From assembly GCA_902141825.1 (NCBI GenBank), contig CABFPG010000002.1, positions 186,001 to 250,000 on the forward strand: DNA of 64,000 nucleotides, given 5' to 3'. The notes beneath the pieces are model-generated. The model ran no database searches. It was not told the DNA's origin and saw only the letters and a program-made list of their open reading frames with translations. Positions 6,848-16,014 of the stretch are shown piece after piece (positions within the stretch are counted from its first letter, which is position 1; every line of letters begins with the position of its first letter). The DNA is from Thalassocella blandensis. GTDB lineage: Bacteria > Pseudomonadota > Gammaproteobacteria > Pseudomonadales > Cellvibrionaceae. A program made the translations under genes and the position numbers.

Positions 6848-9800
6848 ATGACAACTCACTCCACATTTTATTCAGTTCGGTGTAATTTTCTCCGAGCCTG
6901 CTTCTTTCGTACTAGTCTGCGACAATTTTCTTTAATCAAACAACCATTATCACGGTGTGTTTTTTTGCGGGTTTTATTATTCGTCTTCTGCGTCACTCAA
7001 ATTGCACATGCCACTACGATTGAAACAAAGGGTGATGGAAAAATTGATGAGAATGCGCTGCTGATGATCGTTTCGCAGCGCAACGCAGAAAATATCGCTG
7101 AAGCAGCGCGTCAATTTAAACAAGCACACCCGGATTTTACTATCCTTGCCCGAACGGATCTTCAACTAAGTGAATACACCCCGTCACAACTTTCTCAGTT
7201 GATAAGCGCTGTGGATATTATTTTCGCAACGGGCTTATATGGACCGAGTGTTGCGCAACTGGAAAAACCTTTACAGCAGCGAAATAAGAAACAAATCATT
7301 ATTAACAGTGATCACCGCCTTGTTAACTTAAGCAAATTCCAAGGCCATGCCGTATTTCCAAACAGCGAAACACTCACCTTACTCGCCAAGTCCAGCCCTG
7401 AAAAAGATCAACAAAAGTGGCTGCAGAATATTGTGAAAAACCACCCACAGCAAAAGCAGTGGTTGACCGCAAGAGCATATTGGCAAGCGGGCGGAGAACA
7501 AAATACCGTAGAGCTCATACGCTATTTATTTCAACAATACCAACTCGCCAATCTCTCACCTGCCCCGCCAAAACCCAACGCTCCGGTACGCTGGTTTCAT
7601 CACGGTCAATACCAGGATTCTTTCCAGGATTCTTTCCCGGATTTTTCCCTTAAACACAATCCGTCTCAACAAGACACGGAGCAAGGCAATCAATTCTCAG
7701 GCGGCACACCCTTGCTTGCCATTATTGATCACGCAGGCGGGGCTCGCCCAGCAGACACTCGCATCCTGGCAGATTTATGCCAGCGCGCGAAAGAGGAAAT
7801 CAATCATCAGTGTGTGGCTGCTGTAGCGAATTGGGGTGAAGCCGGTGTTGATGCACTGCGCGCTTTGCAACAGCATACACCCGATCTTTCAGCCATCATC
7901 ATGCTACAGGATTTTATTATTGGCGCGGGAGAAGGCAGAGAGGCTGCCACCGAGATTCTGCAACAACTCAATGTGCCAGTGATTAAAGCGCTAAAATTAC
8001 GGGACCGAAGTCAAATAAAATATCAGCTTTCTTCCGACGGAATTCCGCAGGACAAAGTGTACTATCAAGTTGCCATGCCAGAACTGCAAGGCGCCAGTCA
8101 GCCACTCGTTGTGGCCCATGCGGGCAGTATTCAGAATGATCCAGAAACAGGCATAAAAGTACAATCGATTGAAGCGTACAATACAGGTATTGATGCGATA
8201 CTACAGCGAGTGTACCGCTGGCATGCGCTACAGCGAAAAGCCAACAGCGATAAACGTATCGCCATTGTGTATTACAACCACCCTCCTGGCCGACATAACA
8301 TCGGAGCTGATAACCTGGATGTACCGGCATCCTTATGGGAAATACTGAAGCAGTTAAAAAATGCTGGATATACGACAGGCGAACTTCCCGAATCACAGGA
8401 AGCACTGTTGAATTTACTGCAACAAAAAGGCGTAAACCTACCGCGAGATGCAAACGCACTCCAGGACATGTCGCCACATATAAATACCATGGAAAGCAAA
8501 GAATACCAGTCATGGTTTGCCGGGCTACCCGACAACATCCAACAGGAAATGGAATTTGGCCCGTTTGGTTTACTTCACCAACAACTGCTTACGGCGCAAA
8601 AAAATGAAGCAGAGGATGAAGCCGCTGGTTTAATCGACCACTCTCTGGAAGAAATTCACCACTTACTCGAAGGTTTAGATCATCCGGGACGAGATCGTGC
8701 GGTAAAACTACTGGGAAAATTGGAGCAGTGTTATCACGCTAATTTTTCCCCCGCGGGATTAGCCCCCTCCTCTGCAACCGATAAAAACACGGAAACTCCT
8801 GCAAACAAACACCATTGCATGAGTGAAGCGCCAGCGATAATTGCAGCCCTGCAACGCACAGGAATTGAAGGGCTCGGCGGCTGGGGACCAGCTCCCGGCA
8901 ATGTCATGGTGTATCAAAATCAATTACTTTTACCCGGCCTGCAATTTGGCAACATTTTTATTGGCCCTCAACCGCCACGTGGCTGGGAGATCAATGAAGA
9001 ATTATTGCATGCGAATCTGGCTTTTCCGCCACCACATCAATATCTTGCGTTTTACCATTTTCTGAAAGACCAGTTCAAAGCCGACGCATTGGTGCATTTA
9101 GGTCGCCATTCCACCTATGAATTTTTACCTAGACGCTCAGTCGGCCTCGGCGAAGATGATTACTCACGGATCATCGCTGGAGACTTGCCGGGCATCTACC
9201 CGTATATTGTCGACGGTGTGGGCGAAGGCATTCAGGCTAAACGGCGTGGCCTTGCCGTAATGGTGGACCATTTAACTCCACCACTGAAAAGCACACCACT
9301 TTACGACGAACTCTTGCAACTGCGACAACTGGTAGAAAGCTTTGAGTCCCACCACGGTAAAGATAATCACGCGGTAAGCGAACGTTTTATTAAACAAATT
9401 CGTGAAAAAATTACCACGCTTAATCTGGAACAGGAATTGGCGGAGTCCATGTCTGCAGAACTGGCGATCATGGGAATCAGCTTTAACGATGTAGACGACG
9501 ATCTTCTGGTACATGAAATCGGCCACTACCTCACAACCTTGCAAGAAAGATTTATGCCGCTGGGCTTACATATTTACGGCAAGCCGTGGAGCGAAGACGC
9601 TCAAGCTATGATGATAGACTCAATGGCACCAGACAATGCAACACAAAAACAACTTTGGCAAGAACAACTGCAGCTATCGCCACACGCGGAAATGAAAAGT
9701 TTACTGGCGGGTCTGGCTGGCCAGTTTATTGCGCCCGGTCCGGGCAATGACCCTATACGAAGTCCTCAAAGCCTGCCCACCGGGCGAAACTTTTACGCGC

Positions 9801-11479
9801 TGGACAGCAGCTTGATTCCCAGTCGAACAGCTTGGGCCTTAGGCAAAGAAATGGCTCAACAAGCAAGAAACAACAACAATCAGAACCCGGACAAACGCGA
9901 AGCCGTTGTATTGTGGGCTTCTGATGTTGTTCGCGATGAAGGCGTGATGATTGCTTTTGGATTAGACATGCTGGGCCTCGAACCCGTTTGGAATAGCCGT
10001 GGTCTGGTCACCGGCCTTCGCCACCAGCCACTCCAGCATCAACGCGTGCGACGGGATACGGTATTCACCACTTCCGGCTTGTTTCGCGATCTTTACGGGC
10101 AGCAAATGAAATTTTTAAACCAGGCCACACTAATGGCCCTGGATGCGAGTCGAGATATTATTATTCGCGATTATCCCGCACTGGCAACATCCCTTCAAAG
10201 TGCACTTGAGCCGCTTCAAGAATTATCTCAAGGTGGCCAGGAAAGCCTGGAAAATAACGAAATTGCGGCCCACTGGGTTGACCAAACACGTCAACTATTG
10301 CAGGAAGGCATAATCAATACTGAGGCCGGAAAAATCGCCAGTTATCGCGTATTTGGTGATGCACCCGGCGCCTATGGCGCGGGCATCAATCGAATGGCTG
10401 AACGCTCTGGTGCCTGGCAGCATCGCTCTGAACTTGCTCAAGTGTATTTACGTCGTTTGGGACACAGTTACGGCATGAAAGAATTTGGCAAGCCTGCACA
10501 CAAGGCATTCACCATGCAACTCAGCGCGGTGGAAAATACCTACTTTGGACGCTCCAGCAATCTCTACGGACTAATCGACAACAACGATGCGTTTGATTAT
10601 TTGGGCGGACTGAGTTTAGCGGTGGAAACGCTGAGTGGACAAGCGCCTGAGAATTTCGTAATCGACCATAGTGATCCACAAAACTTCAAAACGCAGGCAC
10701 TCAGCATTGCCTTGAAACAAGAATTCCGAGGTCGTTTTCTCAACCCTGAATGGCTACAGGGATTAATGCCTCACGGCTATGCCGGGGCAAGAACCATGGG
10801 CAGCGAGTTTTTGGAATATTTGTGGGGATGGCAAATTACTAACCCTACGCTTGTGGGAGACTGGGCATGGGAAGAAGTGAAAGCAGTGTATCTGGACGAT
10901 CGTTACAATTTACAACTCGATGCGTTTCTTGAACAAGGGCATAACGTACATGTTAAAACGAATATGTTAGCGATTATGCTGGTCGCGATAAACAAAGAAT
11001 TTTGGAACGCCGATCAACACACTCGCGAAACGCTAGCCTCACAGTTTGCAGCGCTTGTAACACAACACGGTCTTCCGGGTAGCGGACATACTGACCCAGA
11101 CCACCCGATGCTGCCTTGGCTGGAAAATTATCTCAGCGCAGAAGACTGGCAAGCGTTGCAACAAGTTATTCTAGATGCGAAACCTGCAACGAATTCACCA
11201 GTAGAAATTCATCGCATCAGCGAAATTAACGCGATTGCTAAAAACAATTCAGAAAATACTAACGCATCCCCTGACAGCGCCAAACATACCCCAAAGCAAG
11301 ACAGCACAGGTGGCGATAGCAGTGTTAATGCAAGCGCTGGAAACCAAAGCTCTGAAAACGGAAGCTCTGATAACAAAAGCACGGCTATATACTGGCTTCT
11401 GCTCGCCATAGTGACCGCATTACTCATTGTGGGGCTAAGTATGTCTCGCGCAATACACCAGGCTAAACGTCAAGATTAA
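6848..11479 (+). CDS. Membrane-anchored CobN/HmuS-like tetrapyrrole chelatase
   Basis: This 1543-residue protein belongs to the CobN/Mg-chelatase H family. The core motif H750-LGRH754-STYE758-FLPR is the family's HxGxHxxxEF(L/M)P segment, followed by GDLPGIYPYIVDGVGEG and AKRRG. Later come VVLWASDVVRDEGV and TTSGLFRDLYG. Unlike cytoplasmic CobN (about 1250 residues, partner of CobS/CobT), it begins with a long signal sequence (hydrophobic core about 36-53, then AHA) and ends with a Ser/Asn-rich linker and a transmembrane helix (about 1514-1533), so the bulk should be periplasmic. This is the layout of HmuS-type proteins encoded with TolQ-like and DUF2149 partners, some of which remove metal from haem. 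Here the B12 riboswitch and the cbiB/cobC neighbours argue for a corrinoid or cobalt role (inference). No cobS/cobT or chlI/chlD is nearby. A GGGAG site precedes the ATG. Confidence 0.85.
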   Translation: MTTHSTFYSVRCNFLRACFFRTSLRQFSLIKQPLSRCVFLRVLLFVFCVTQIAHATTIETKGDGKIDENALLMIVSQRNAENIAEAARQFKQAHPDFTILARTDLQLSEYTPSQLSQLISAVDIIFATGLYGPSVAQLEKPLQQRNKKQIIINSDHRLVNLSKFQGHAVFPNSETLTLLAKSSPEKDQQKWLQNIVKNHPQQKQWLTARAYWQAGGEQNTVELIRYLFQQYQLANLSPAPPKPNAPVRWFHHGQYQDSFQDSFPDFSLKHNPSQQDTEQGNQFSGGTPLLAIIDHAGGARPADTRILADLCQRAKEEINHQCVAAVANWGEAGVDALRALQQHTPDLSAIIMLQDFIIGAGEGREAATEILQQLNVPVIKALKLRDRSQIKYQLSSDGIPQDKVYYQVAMPELQGASQPLVVAHAGSIQNDPETGIKVQSIEAYNTGIDAILQRVYRWHALQRKANSDKRIAIVYYNHPPGRHNIGADNLDVPASLWEILKQLKNAGYTTGELPESQEALLNLLQQKGVNLPRDANALQDMSPHINTMESKEYQSWFAGLPDNIQQEMEFGPFGLLHQQLLTAQKNEAEDEAAGLIDHSLEEIHHLLEGLDHPGRDRAVKLLGKLEQCYHANFSPAGLAPSSATDKNTETPANKHHCMSEAPAIIAALQRTGIEGLGGWGPAPGNVMVYQNQLLLPGLQFGNIFIGPQPPRGWEINEELLHANLAFPPPHQYLAFYHFLKDQFKADALVHLGRHSTYEFLPRRSVGLGEDDYSRIIAGDLPGIYPYIVDGVGEGIQAKRRGLAVMVDHLTPPLKSTPLYDELLQLRQLVESFESHHGKDNHAVSERFIKQIREKITTLNLEQELAESMSAELAIMGISFNDVDDDLLVHEIGHYLTTLQERFMPLGLHIYGKPWSEDAQAMMIDSMAPDNATQKQLWQEQLQLSPHAEMKSLLAGLAGQFIAPGPGNDPIRSPQSLPTGRNFYALDSSLIPSRTAWALGKEMAQQARNNNNQNPDKREAVVLWASDVVRDEGVMIAFGLDMLGLEPVWNSRGLVTGLRHQPLQHQRVRRDTVFTTSGLFRDLYGQQMKFLNQATLMALDASRDIIIRDYPALATSLQSALEPLQELSQGGQESLENNEIAAHWVDQTRQLLQEGIINTEAGKIASYRVFGDAPGAYGAGINRMAERSGAWQHRSELAQVYLRRLGHSYGMKEFGKPAHKAFTMQLSAVENTYFGRSSNLYGLIDNNDAFDYLGGLSLAVETLSGQAPENFVIDHSDPQNFKTQALSIALKQEFRGRFLNPEWLQGLMPHGYAGARTMGSEFLEYLWGWQITNPTLVGDWAWEEVKAVYLDDRYNLQLDAFLEQGHNVHVKTNMLAIMLVAINKEFWNADQHTRETLASQFAALVTQHGLPGSGHTDPDHPMLPWLENYLSAEDWQALQQVILDAKPATNSPVEIHRISEINAIAKNNSENTNASPDSAKHTPKQDSTGGDSSVNASAGNQSSENGSSDNKSTAIYWLLLAIVTALLIVGLSMSRAIHQAKRQD

Positions 11480-11503
11480 ATGTAAACAACGAGTTCAAGC
11501 TTT

Positions 11504-11950
11504 ATGTTTCAAGGTTATTTTATTACCACTCTCCATACCTTCGTCGGCTGGCTGCTCTACCCGGTAATTGCCGGCTTACTGCTCGCTGTGTTATTTCTGC
11601 TTGTCGAATTCGGATATGCATTAGCCGAGCGTTTTTACACGCTCAAGCATTACCGCCACGCTAAACTTAATCGTTTTGAGGAATACACACTCCAGCGACT
11701 GGAGCGAAGTGACTTACTCGCACGCTGCGGCCCTATTCTTGGGTTAATGGGAACCCTTATTCCTTTAGGTCCGGGTCTAATGGCTCTGAGCGATGGCAAC
11801 ATCAGTATTTTAGCCACTGCACTCAGCGTCGCCTTCGATACAACGGTTGTAGGTTTGCTTGTGGGCTTACTTGCCTTTATCCTCAGCCGACTACGCCGAC
11901 GCTGGTATCAATACACCTGGCAAATCATCACGGAGGAACACAATGCCTGA
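11504..11950 (+). CDS. MotA/TolQ/ExbB-type proton channel protein
   Basis: This 148-residue membrane protein has a first helix at about 13-36 (VGWLLYPVIAGLLLAVLFLLVE), a cytoplasmic stretch, and two further helices in a segment starting CGPILGLMGTLIPLGPGLMAL and ending TTVVGLLVGLLAFILSRLRRR. GLMGTLIPLGP and ALSVAFDTTVVGL match the conserved ExbB/TolQ pattern. It lies 24 bp after the CobN-like gene and overlaps the DUF2149 gene by 8 bp (ATGCCTGA), so the three are made together. In HmuSTUV-like sets such a protein is thought to feed proton-motive force to the CobN-like partner. That coupling is inferred here. Confidence 0.88.
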   Translation: MFQGYFITTLHTFVGWLLYPVIAGLLLAVLFLLVEFGYALAERFYTLKHYRHAKLNRFEEYTLQRLERSDLLARCGPILGLMGTLIPLGPGLMALSDGNISILATALSVAFDTTVVGLLVGLLAFILSRLRRRWYQYTWQIITEEHNA

Positions 11951-12335
11951 CCAACATCTTTCCGGTTCGACCGCACCTGCAAACCAGAAATGTGCGCCGC
12001 TGCGTCAGGAAAACAAGCAGCCGCCCTGGCAGACATCACGTTTCGCGATAGAAGAGGATGACCCACTTTCAGGGTTCGCAAATATTATGGATGTCATGCT
12101 CGTGTTTGCACTGGGTTTAATGCTCGCGCTCGTGACACAAAGTCAGGAACTTCAACGGCATTTTAAACTGGACCCAAAAACAATAATTGAAACGGGCAGC
12201 GAACTGATAGATGCCCCCGAGATAATTGAACAAATAACAGAAGGAAAGCAACACGGTATGGAATCCCTCGGCCAAGTGTACCGAGACCCAAAAACCGGAA
12301 AGCTGCTATTAATTGAAACGAAACATCAACCCTGA
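11943..12335 (+). CDS. DUF2149 (ExbD-like) membrane protein
   Basis: This 130-residue protein has the DUF2149 signature DPLSGFANIMDVMLVFALGLMLALVTQ at about residues 39-65, which holds its single transmembrane helix with an Asp near the start, as in ExbD/TolR. The N-terminus is cytoplasmic, the C-terminal part (FKLDPKTIIETGSELI to the end) periplasmic. The ATG at 11943-11945 is preceded by GGAGG at a good distance and overlaps the end of the channel gene. A longer frame runs upstream but has no such site. DUF2149 proteins occur with CobN-like and TolQ-like genes; the likely role is to join the channel to the periplasmic chelatase. Confidence 0.88.
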   Translation: MPDQHLSGSTAPANQKCAPLRQENKQPPWQTSRFAIEEDDPLSGFANIMDVMLVFALGLMLALVTQSQELQRHFKLDPKTIIETGSELIDAPEIIEQITEGKQHGMESLGQVYRDPKTGKLLLIETKHQP

Positions 12336-12350
12336 TTGAGCGAGGCCCAT

Positions 12351-13322
12351 TTGGAATTCACCGCTCCCCTCTTTTTAATTATTGCCGCATGGCTGCTGGA
12401 TATTTTACTGGGTGAGCCAGCAAAGTATCACCCATTAGTCATATACGGTCATATCGTTAAGCGCATAGAACTTTGGCTCCACAGGAATAGTTTAAGCCCT
12501 GCAAAGAGTAGATGGCGTGGTGTTTGCGCTGTAGTGCTTGCGCTCACCCCAGTTTTAATTATTACAGCACTTACTATTGCAATAACCCATACGACTTTCA
12601 GTTTAATTTACTGGGCAATAGCATTAATCTGCGTCTACTTCACAATGGCGTACCGAGCGCTGTGTGAACATGCGCTTGAGATTTATCACGCATTAAACAA
12701 CGCAGACCTCCAGCAGGCCCGCGAAGCCTTGGCCAAAATTGTAAGTCGCGATACAACTAACTTAAATGAAAAGGAAATCAGTAGCGCATGCATAGAATCT
12801 GTATTGGAAAATGGCAGCGATGCGATTTTCGCTGCATGGTTTTGGTGGGTATTCGCAGGCATACCTGGTGTGATTTTATATAGGTTAGCCAACACGCTTG
12901 ATGCCATGTGGGGGTATAAATCATCACGCTATTTATATTTTGGCTGGGCTGCAGCGCGACTGGACGACCTACTAAATTATCTGCCGGCACGAACTACCGC
13001 CTTGAGCTACTGCCTTGCAGGTCACTGGCGAACTGGCTGGCAATGCTGGATGCAGCAAGGCTCCCACTGGAAAAGCCCCAACGCAGGCCCCGTAATGGCC
13101 GCAGGAGCTGGGAGTCTAAAGTTACGCCTGGGAGGCGCCGCCGTTTATCACGGCGAACAACAACAGAGACCGGAATTAGGCCGAGGTAAAATAGCAGAAG
13201 CTTCTGACATTCCGCGTGCCTTAACGCTTTTACGAAACGCTATGTGGATCTGGTTATTGTTGGCGGCGGTTTTTTTGGTAATCGTACAGACTATTGTACA
13301 ACATGTTATTTTTTCGCCTTAA
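12351..13322 (+). CDS. cbiB: Adenosylcobinamide-phosphate synthase CbiB/CobD
   Basis: This inner-membrane protein of about 323 residues attaches aminopropanol phosphate to adenosylcobyric acid, or acts in cobinamide salvage. The start carries the family mark WLLDILLGEPAKYHPLVIYG, and the C-terminal half carries ANTLDAMWGYKSSRYLYFGWAAARLDDLLNYLPAR, near-identical to the CbiB consensus. Four to five hydrophobic helices are visible. There is no ATG. A TTG at 12351 has GAGG (12342-12345) 5 nt before it and gives the usual N-terminus; an in-frame TTG at 12336, directly after the DUF2149 stop, is the alternative. Tight spacing shows it belongs to the riboswitch operon. Its product would feed the nucleotide-loop steps. 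Confidence 0.93.
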   Translation: MEFTAPLFLIIAAWLLDILLGEPAKYHPLVIYGHIVKRIELWLHRNSLSPAKSRWRGVCAVVLALTPVLIITALTIAITHTTFSLIYWAIALICVYFTMAYRALCEHALEIYHALNNADLQQAREALAKIVSRDTTNLNEKEISSACIESVLENGSDAIFAAWFWWVFAGIPGVILYRLANTLDAMWGYKSSRYLYFGWAAARLDDLLNYLPARTTALSYCLAGHWRTGWQCWMQQGSHWKSPNAGPVMAAGAGSLKLRLGGAAVYHGEQQQRPELGRGKIAEASDIPRALTLLRNAMWIWLLLAAVFLVIVQTIVQHVIFSP

Positions 13323-13391
13323 CACAATCAATATCATTCAACACCGTTTAGATTTTTGGAAGCACTCTAAAACCTGGAAGCACTGAAAAAC

Positions 13392-14486
13392 TTGAAAACA
13401 CTTATCACCTTAGAAAAACAGAATCATTCAAAAACAGCGGAATATTTGAAACCTTCACGCGAACACGGGGGCAACATCCAAAACGCAGTTGAACGCTGGG
13501 GCATACCACACACACAATGGCTGGATCTCTCCACCGGAATCAGCCCATTTAGCTACCCGCTTCCCGCTGTGCCAGAAGCTATATGGCAGCATTTACCTTA
13601 CGACAACAAGTCGCTGATTCAGGCGGCAAGGTCTTATTATGGCTGCGACTATCTTTTGCCAGTATCCGGGTCCCAGGAGGCAATCGAATGCCTTCCACGA
13701 ATATTCAAACAACAACGAATAGCGCTTCCCGAAGTCGGTTACAGTGAGCATGCATATCATTGGCAAAACTCGGACCACACCATCGTTTTTTACCACGACA
13801 TTGCCGCTCTGCAAGCCCTGGTGAATCAACACGATATAGACCTTGCGCTAGTCATTAACCCAAACAACCCCACTGGAAAGCGCGTAAACTCAGAAACCTT
13901 AATACAAATAGCCAACACACTAAAACAGCGAAAAGGTCACCTGATTGTTGACGAAGCGTTTGTTGACTGCCAACCACGCTTAAGTCTTGCTAACACAATA
14001 CCCAGCCACGATAACATTATCGTATTGCGCTCAATGGGTAAATTTTTTGGACTGGCAGGTATAAGAATGGGATTTGTACTTGCAGCCACATCTATACTTG
14101 CCAGCCTGGCAGACCAACAAAGTCTTTGGCATTTAAGTGGCCCAACGCTTTGGGCAGCGGAAACAGCACTGAAGGACTATGACTGGCATGCTAAGCAGAT
14201 CAAGAGGCTTAACGCATCGTCAAACTCGCTGGCCATACACCTAAAAAAACATTTCCCAAATGACGTGATTACTCCGCAACCACTATTTGTTTCCATTACC
14301 CTGCCCGTAGAAAGTGCGGAGAATATTTTTAACGCCTGCGCGACACAAGGAATATTATTGCGCTTTTTCGACCTACGCAATACAGCTGCTTTTAAACACT
14401 CAGGTTTACTAAGGTTCGGTCTTCCTCGCAATACAAAGGAGCTTCAGCGGCTGAACGATACGTTAAACACATTACAACTGAGTTAA
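13392..14486 (+). CDS. cobC: Threonine-phosphate decarboxylase CobC (CobD of Salmonella)
   Basis: This protein of up to 364 residues is a fold-type I PLP enzyme that makes (R)-1-amino-2-propanol phosphate, the linker used by CbiB. Visible motifs are HGGN near the start, NPNNPTG (156-162), D187 in VDEAF, the PLP lysine K217 in SMGKFFGLAGIRMG, and R225. Length fits the family. No ATG is near the start. TTG 13392 is given here; TTG 13446, which would begin LKPSREHGGN, is also possible, so the first 18 residues are uncertain. It lies about 70 bp after cbiB and is the last gene of the B12-controlled operon. Together they cover synthesis and attachment of the aminopropanol arm. Confidence 0.9.
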   Translation: MKTLITLEKQNHSKTAEYLKPSREHGGNIQNAVERWGIPHTQWLDLSTGISPFSYPLPAVPEAIWQHLPYDNKSLIQAARSYYGCDYLLPVSGSQEAIECLPRIFKQQRIALPEVGYSEHAYHWQNSDHTIVFYHDIAALQALVNQHDIDLALVINPNNPTGKRVNSETLIQIANTLKQRKGHLIVDEAFVDCQPRLSLANTIPSHDNIIVLRSMGKFFGLAGIRMGFVLAATSILASLADQQSLWHLSGPTLWAAETALKDYDWHAKQIKRLNASSNSLAIHLKKHFPNDVITPQPLFVSITLPVESAENIFNACATQGILLRFFDLRNTAAFKHSGLLRFGLPRNTKELQRLNDTLNTLQLS

Positions 14487-14873
14487 TCTCTAAAAAACTG
14501 TAACCAACACTTATTCAATAAGATTTTTTCGTTGAATGAATTTGATAGTTAATAAGGCGAAATTTATTCGTGAATATTTTTTTAATAAATCCAGGTTTGG
14601 ATTCCATTTTATTTTAATAACAAAAATATTTTTTGTCACCAAAAATTGATTCGACATTCAATGTCAGCCAGTTGATTTTCATGCTATAAATTTTCATTAC
14701 AAAATCAATCCCCTGCCAAAGCCCACTGTAAACACGTCAACTTTACGTGTTATCTGAAAATTTCATTTTTCACTATTTAAATGTTCGTTTGAAACAGATA
14801 TTCTTATTCAAAACACACATTCACGTGTTCGCATACATACATAATCCACAACAATAAAACGTCAGAATTTATC
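14487..14873 (+). promoter_or_regulatory. AT-rich leader of the metabolite operon with AACACGT repeats
   Basis: No gene is seen in these 387 bp, which are markedly AT-rich. AACACGT (14731-14737) and ACGTGTT (14745-14751) form a 7-bp inverted repeat with a 7-nt spacer. ACGTGTT recurs at 14823-14829, about 48 nt before the next start codon. These are candidate regulator sites for the operon that follows. Confidence 0.45.
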
Positions 14874-15737
14874 ATGGATAATTTTCTTTCCCGCGTTCGC
14901 ACCCTTACCCACTCCTCCATTGAAAAACATCGTCTTGCCTTTAATCGTTTTGAATGGCCAGAGAAAATTCAAGATGACATGTGGTGGCATTCACCCGATG
15001 CGCTCTCTATTGCTACAAGTGCAATTGAAAACGATTGGAGTGAAGAACAGAAAATGGCATTGGCAAAATGGGAATGCATCAACATTTTCAGTTTGAATTA
15101 CACCGGTGAGCTTGAGCTTATGCAGGAAGTCAGTCGAATCATGCATGAGGTTAAACTGGGTGAAGCCAAAGAATATCTCCACCACCTGATTGATGAAGAA
15201 AATCAGCACATGTGGTATTTCAATAAGTTCTGTCAGACCTATGCAGGAAAAGTTTATCCCAGCAAAAAAATTCAGCTTGAAAAACAAAAGCTTGAAAAGC
15301 CAATGGATCATTTTCTGGTGTTTGCGCGCGTACTTATTTTTGAGGAAATCGGGCATTACTTCAACGTCGTTAATGCCAGAGACAAACGCGTGGAACCGTT
15401 TATAAGAGAGATCAACGAAGCACATTACCATGACGAAGCGCGACACATTGCATTTGGTCGCCAAGTGCTGGAACAACTTGCAGAGGATGCCATTGTGGAT
15501 GATAACGCTGCAGATTTCGTTGAAAATCAGCTCGATAAATCAATCGCCATAAATATTGGCTCTATATACAACCCTCAGGCATACAGAGATGCAGGTTTTC
15601 CTCAAGGCGTACTACTCAGAGAAAAACTCCTGAATGACCCCAGCCGAATGTTTATACACGAGAAAAAAATGCTATCCGGGGTTAAACGCCTGCTAGGCAA
15701 ATGTGGTTTAAACGTAATGGAAGAGACAGCAGCATGA
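14874..15737 (+). CDS. AurF-type non-haem diiron oxygenase
   Basis: This 287-residue helical protein shows the full ligand set of the AurF/p-aminobenzoate N-oxygenase family: a Glu in TGELELM (79 or 81), E109 and H112 in DEENQHMWYF, E157/E158 in FEEIGHYF, and H184, E188, H191 in HYHDEARHIAFG. The H-x3-E-x2-H pattern with an extra His is typical of N-oxygenases that turn amines into hydroxylamino, nitroso or nitro groups. It is shorter than AurF (336). It starts an operon with a carrier protein, reductase and adenylation enzyme, as HamC, MgoC and PvfB homologues accompany A-T-R synthetases in diazeniumdiolate signal clusters. The likely substrate is an amino acid held on the carrier protein; this is inference. 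Its stop overlaps the next start (ATGA). Confidence 0.85.
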   Translation: MDNFLSRVRTLTHSSIEKHRLAFNRFEWPEKIQDDMWWHSPDALSIATSAIENDWSEEQKMALAKWECINIFSLNYTGELELMQEVSRIMHEVKLGEAKEYLHHLIDEENQHMWYFNKFCQTYAGKVYPSKKIQLEKQKLEKPMDHFLVFARVLIFEEIGHYFNVVNARDKRVEPFIREINEAHYHDEARHIAFGRQVLEQLAEDAIVDDNAADFVENQLDKSIAINIGSIYNPQAYRDAGFPQGVLLREKLLNDPSRMFIHEKKMLSGVKRLLGKCGLNVMEETAA

Positions 15738-15988
15738 GTGAAACGTTAGATCTTGTAGAAGAAACCAGTTTCGACACACTGTGTTCATGGCTAAAAATGA
15801 AAGCCAAACGCGATGAAGATATTCCTCTGGACCTCAACCTTATAGAAAACAAACTCGTAGACTCAATTGTGTTTGTTGAATTCATGATGATGCTTGAAGA
15901 ATTAGCCGGCATCCAACTGGAAGTGAATGAAGATTTACTGAAAAAAGTCTATTCCCTCCAAGCAATTAAAGAGAATTTTTTCCAATAA
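15734..15988 (+). CDS. Stand-alone acyl/peptidyl carrier protein
   Basis: This 84-residue carrier protein starts at ATG 15734-15736, overlapping the oxygenase stop by the sequence ATGA. The phosphopantetheine serine is S44 in NKLVDSIVFVEFMMMLEE, the family's (D)S(L/I)xxxE site after helix I. Helices before and after fit a four-helix PCP/ACP. An in-frame ATG 33 nt earlier would lie inside the oxygenase gene and is less likely. It would carry the building block loaded by the adenylation enzyme, present it to the diiron oxygenase and then to the thioester reductase. No phosphopantetheinyl transferase gene is in the window. Confidence 0.9.
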   Translation: MSETLDLVEETSFDTLCSWLKMKAKRDEDIPLDLNLIENKLVDSIVFVEFMMMLEELAGIQLEVNEDLLKKVYSLQAIKENFFQ

Positions 15989-16014
15989 CCCAGCCTAAAA
16001 CCAGGAAAACTGCC

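Noticed and set aside
7983-8513. Minus-strand frame of 176 codons inside the CobN-like gene
   Set aside because: The plus-strand CobN-like protein is conserved along this stretch; the antisense frame shows no domain.
6848-11479. Reading the CobN-like gene as magnesium chelatase ChlH/BchH or as cytoplasmic aerobic CobN
   Set aside because: No bacteriochlorophyll genes or CobS/CobT/ChlI/ChlD partners are nearby, and the signal peptide, C-terminal membrane helix and ExbB/DUF2149 partners fit the membrane-anchored type.
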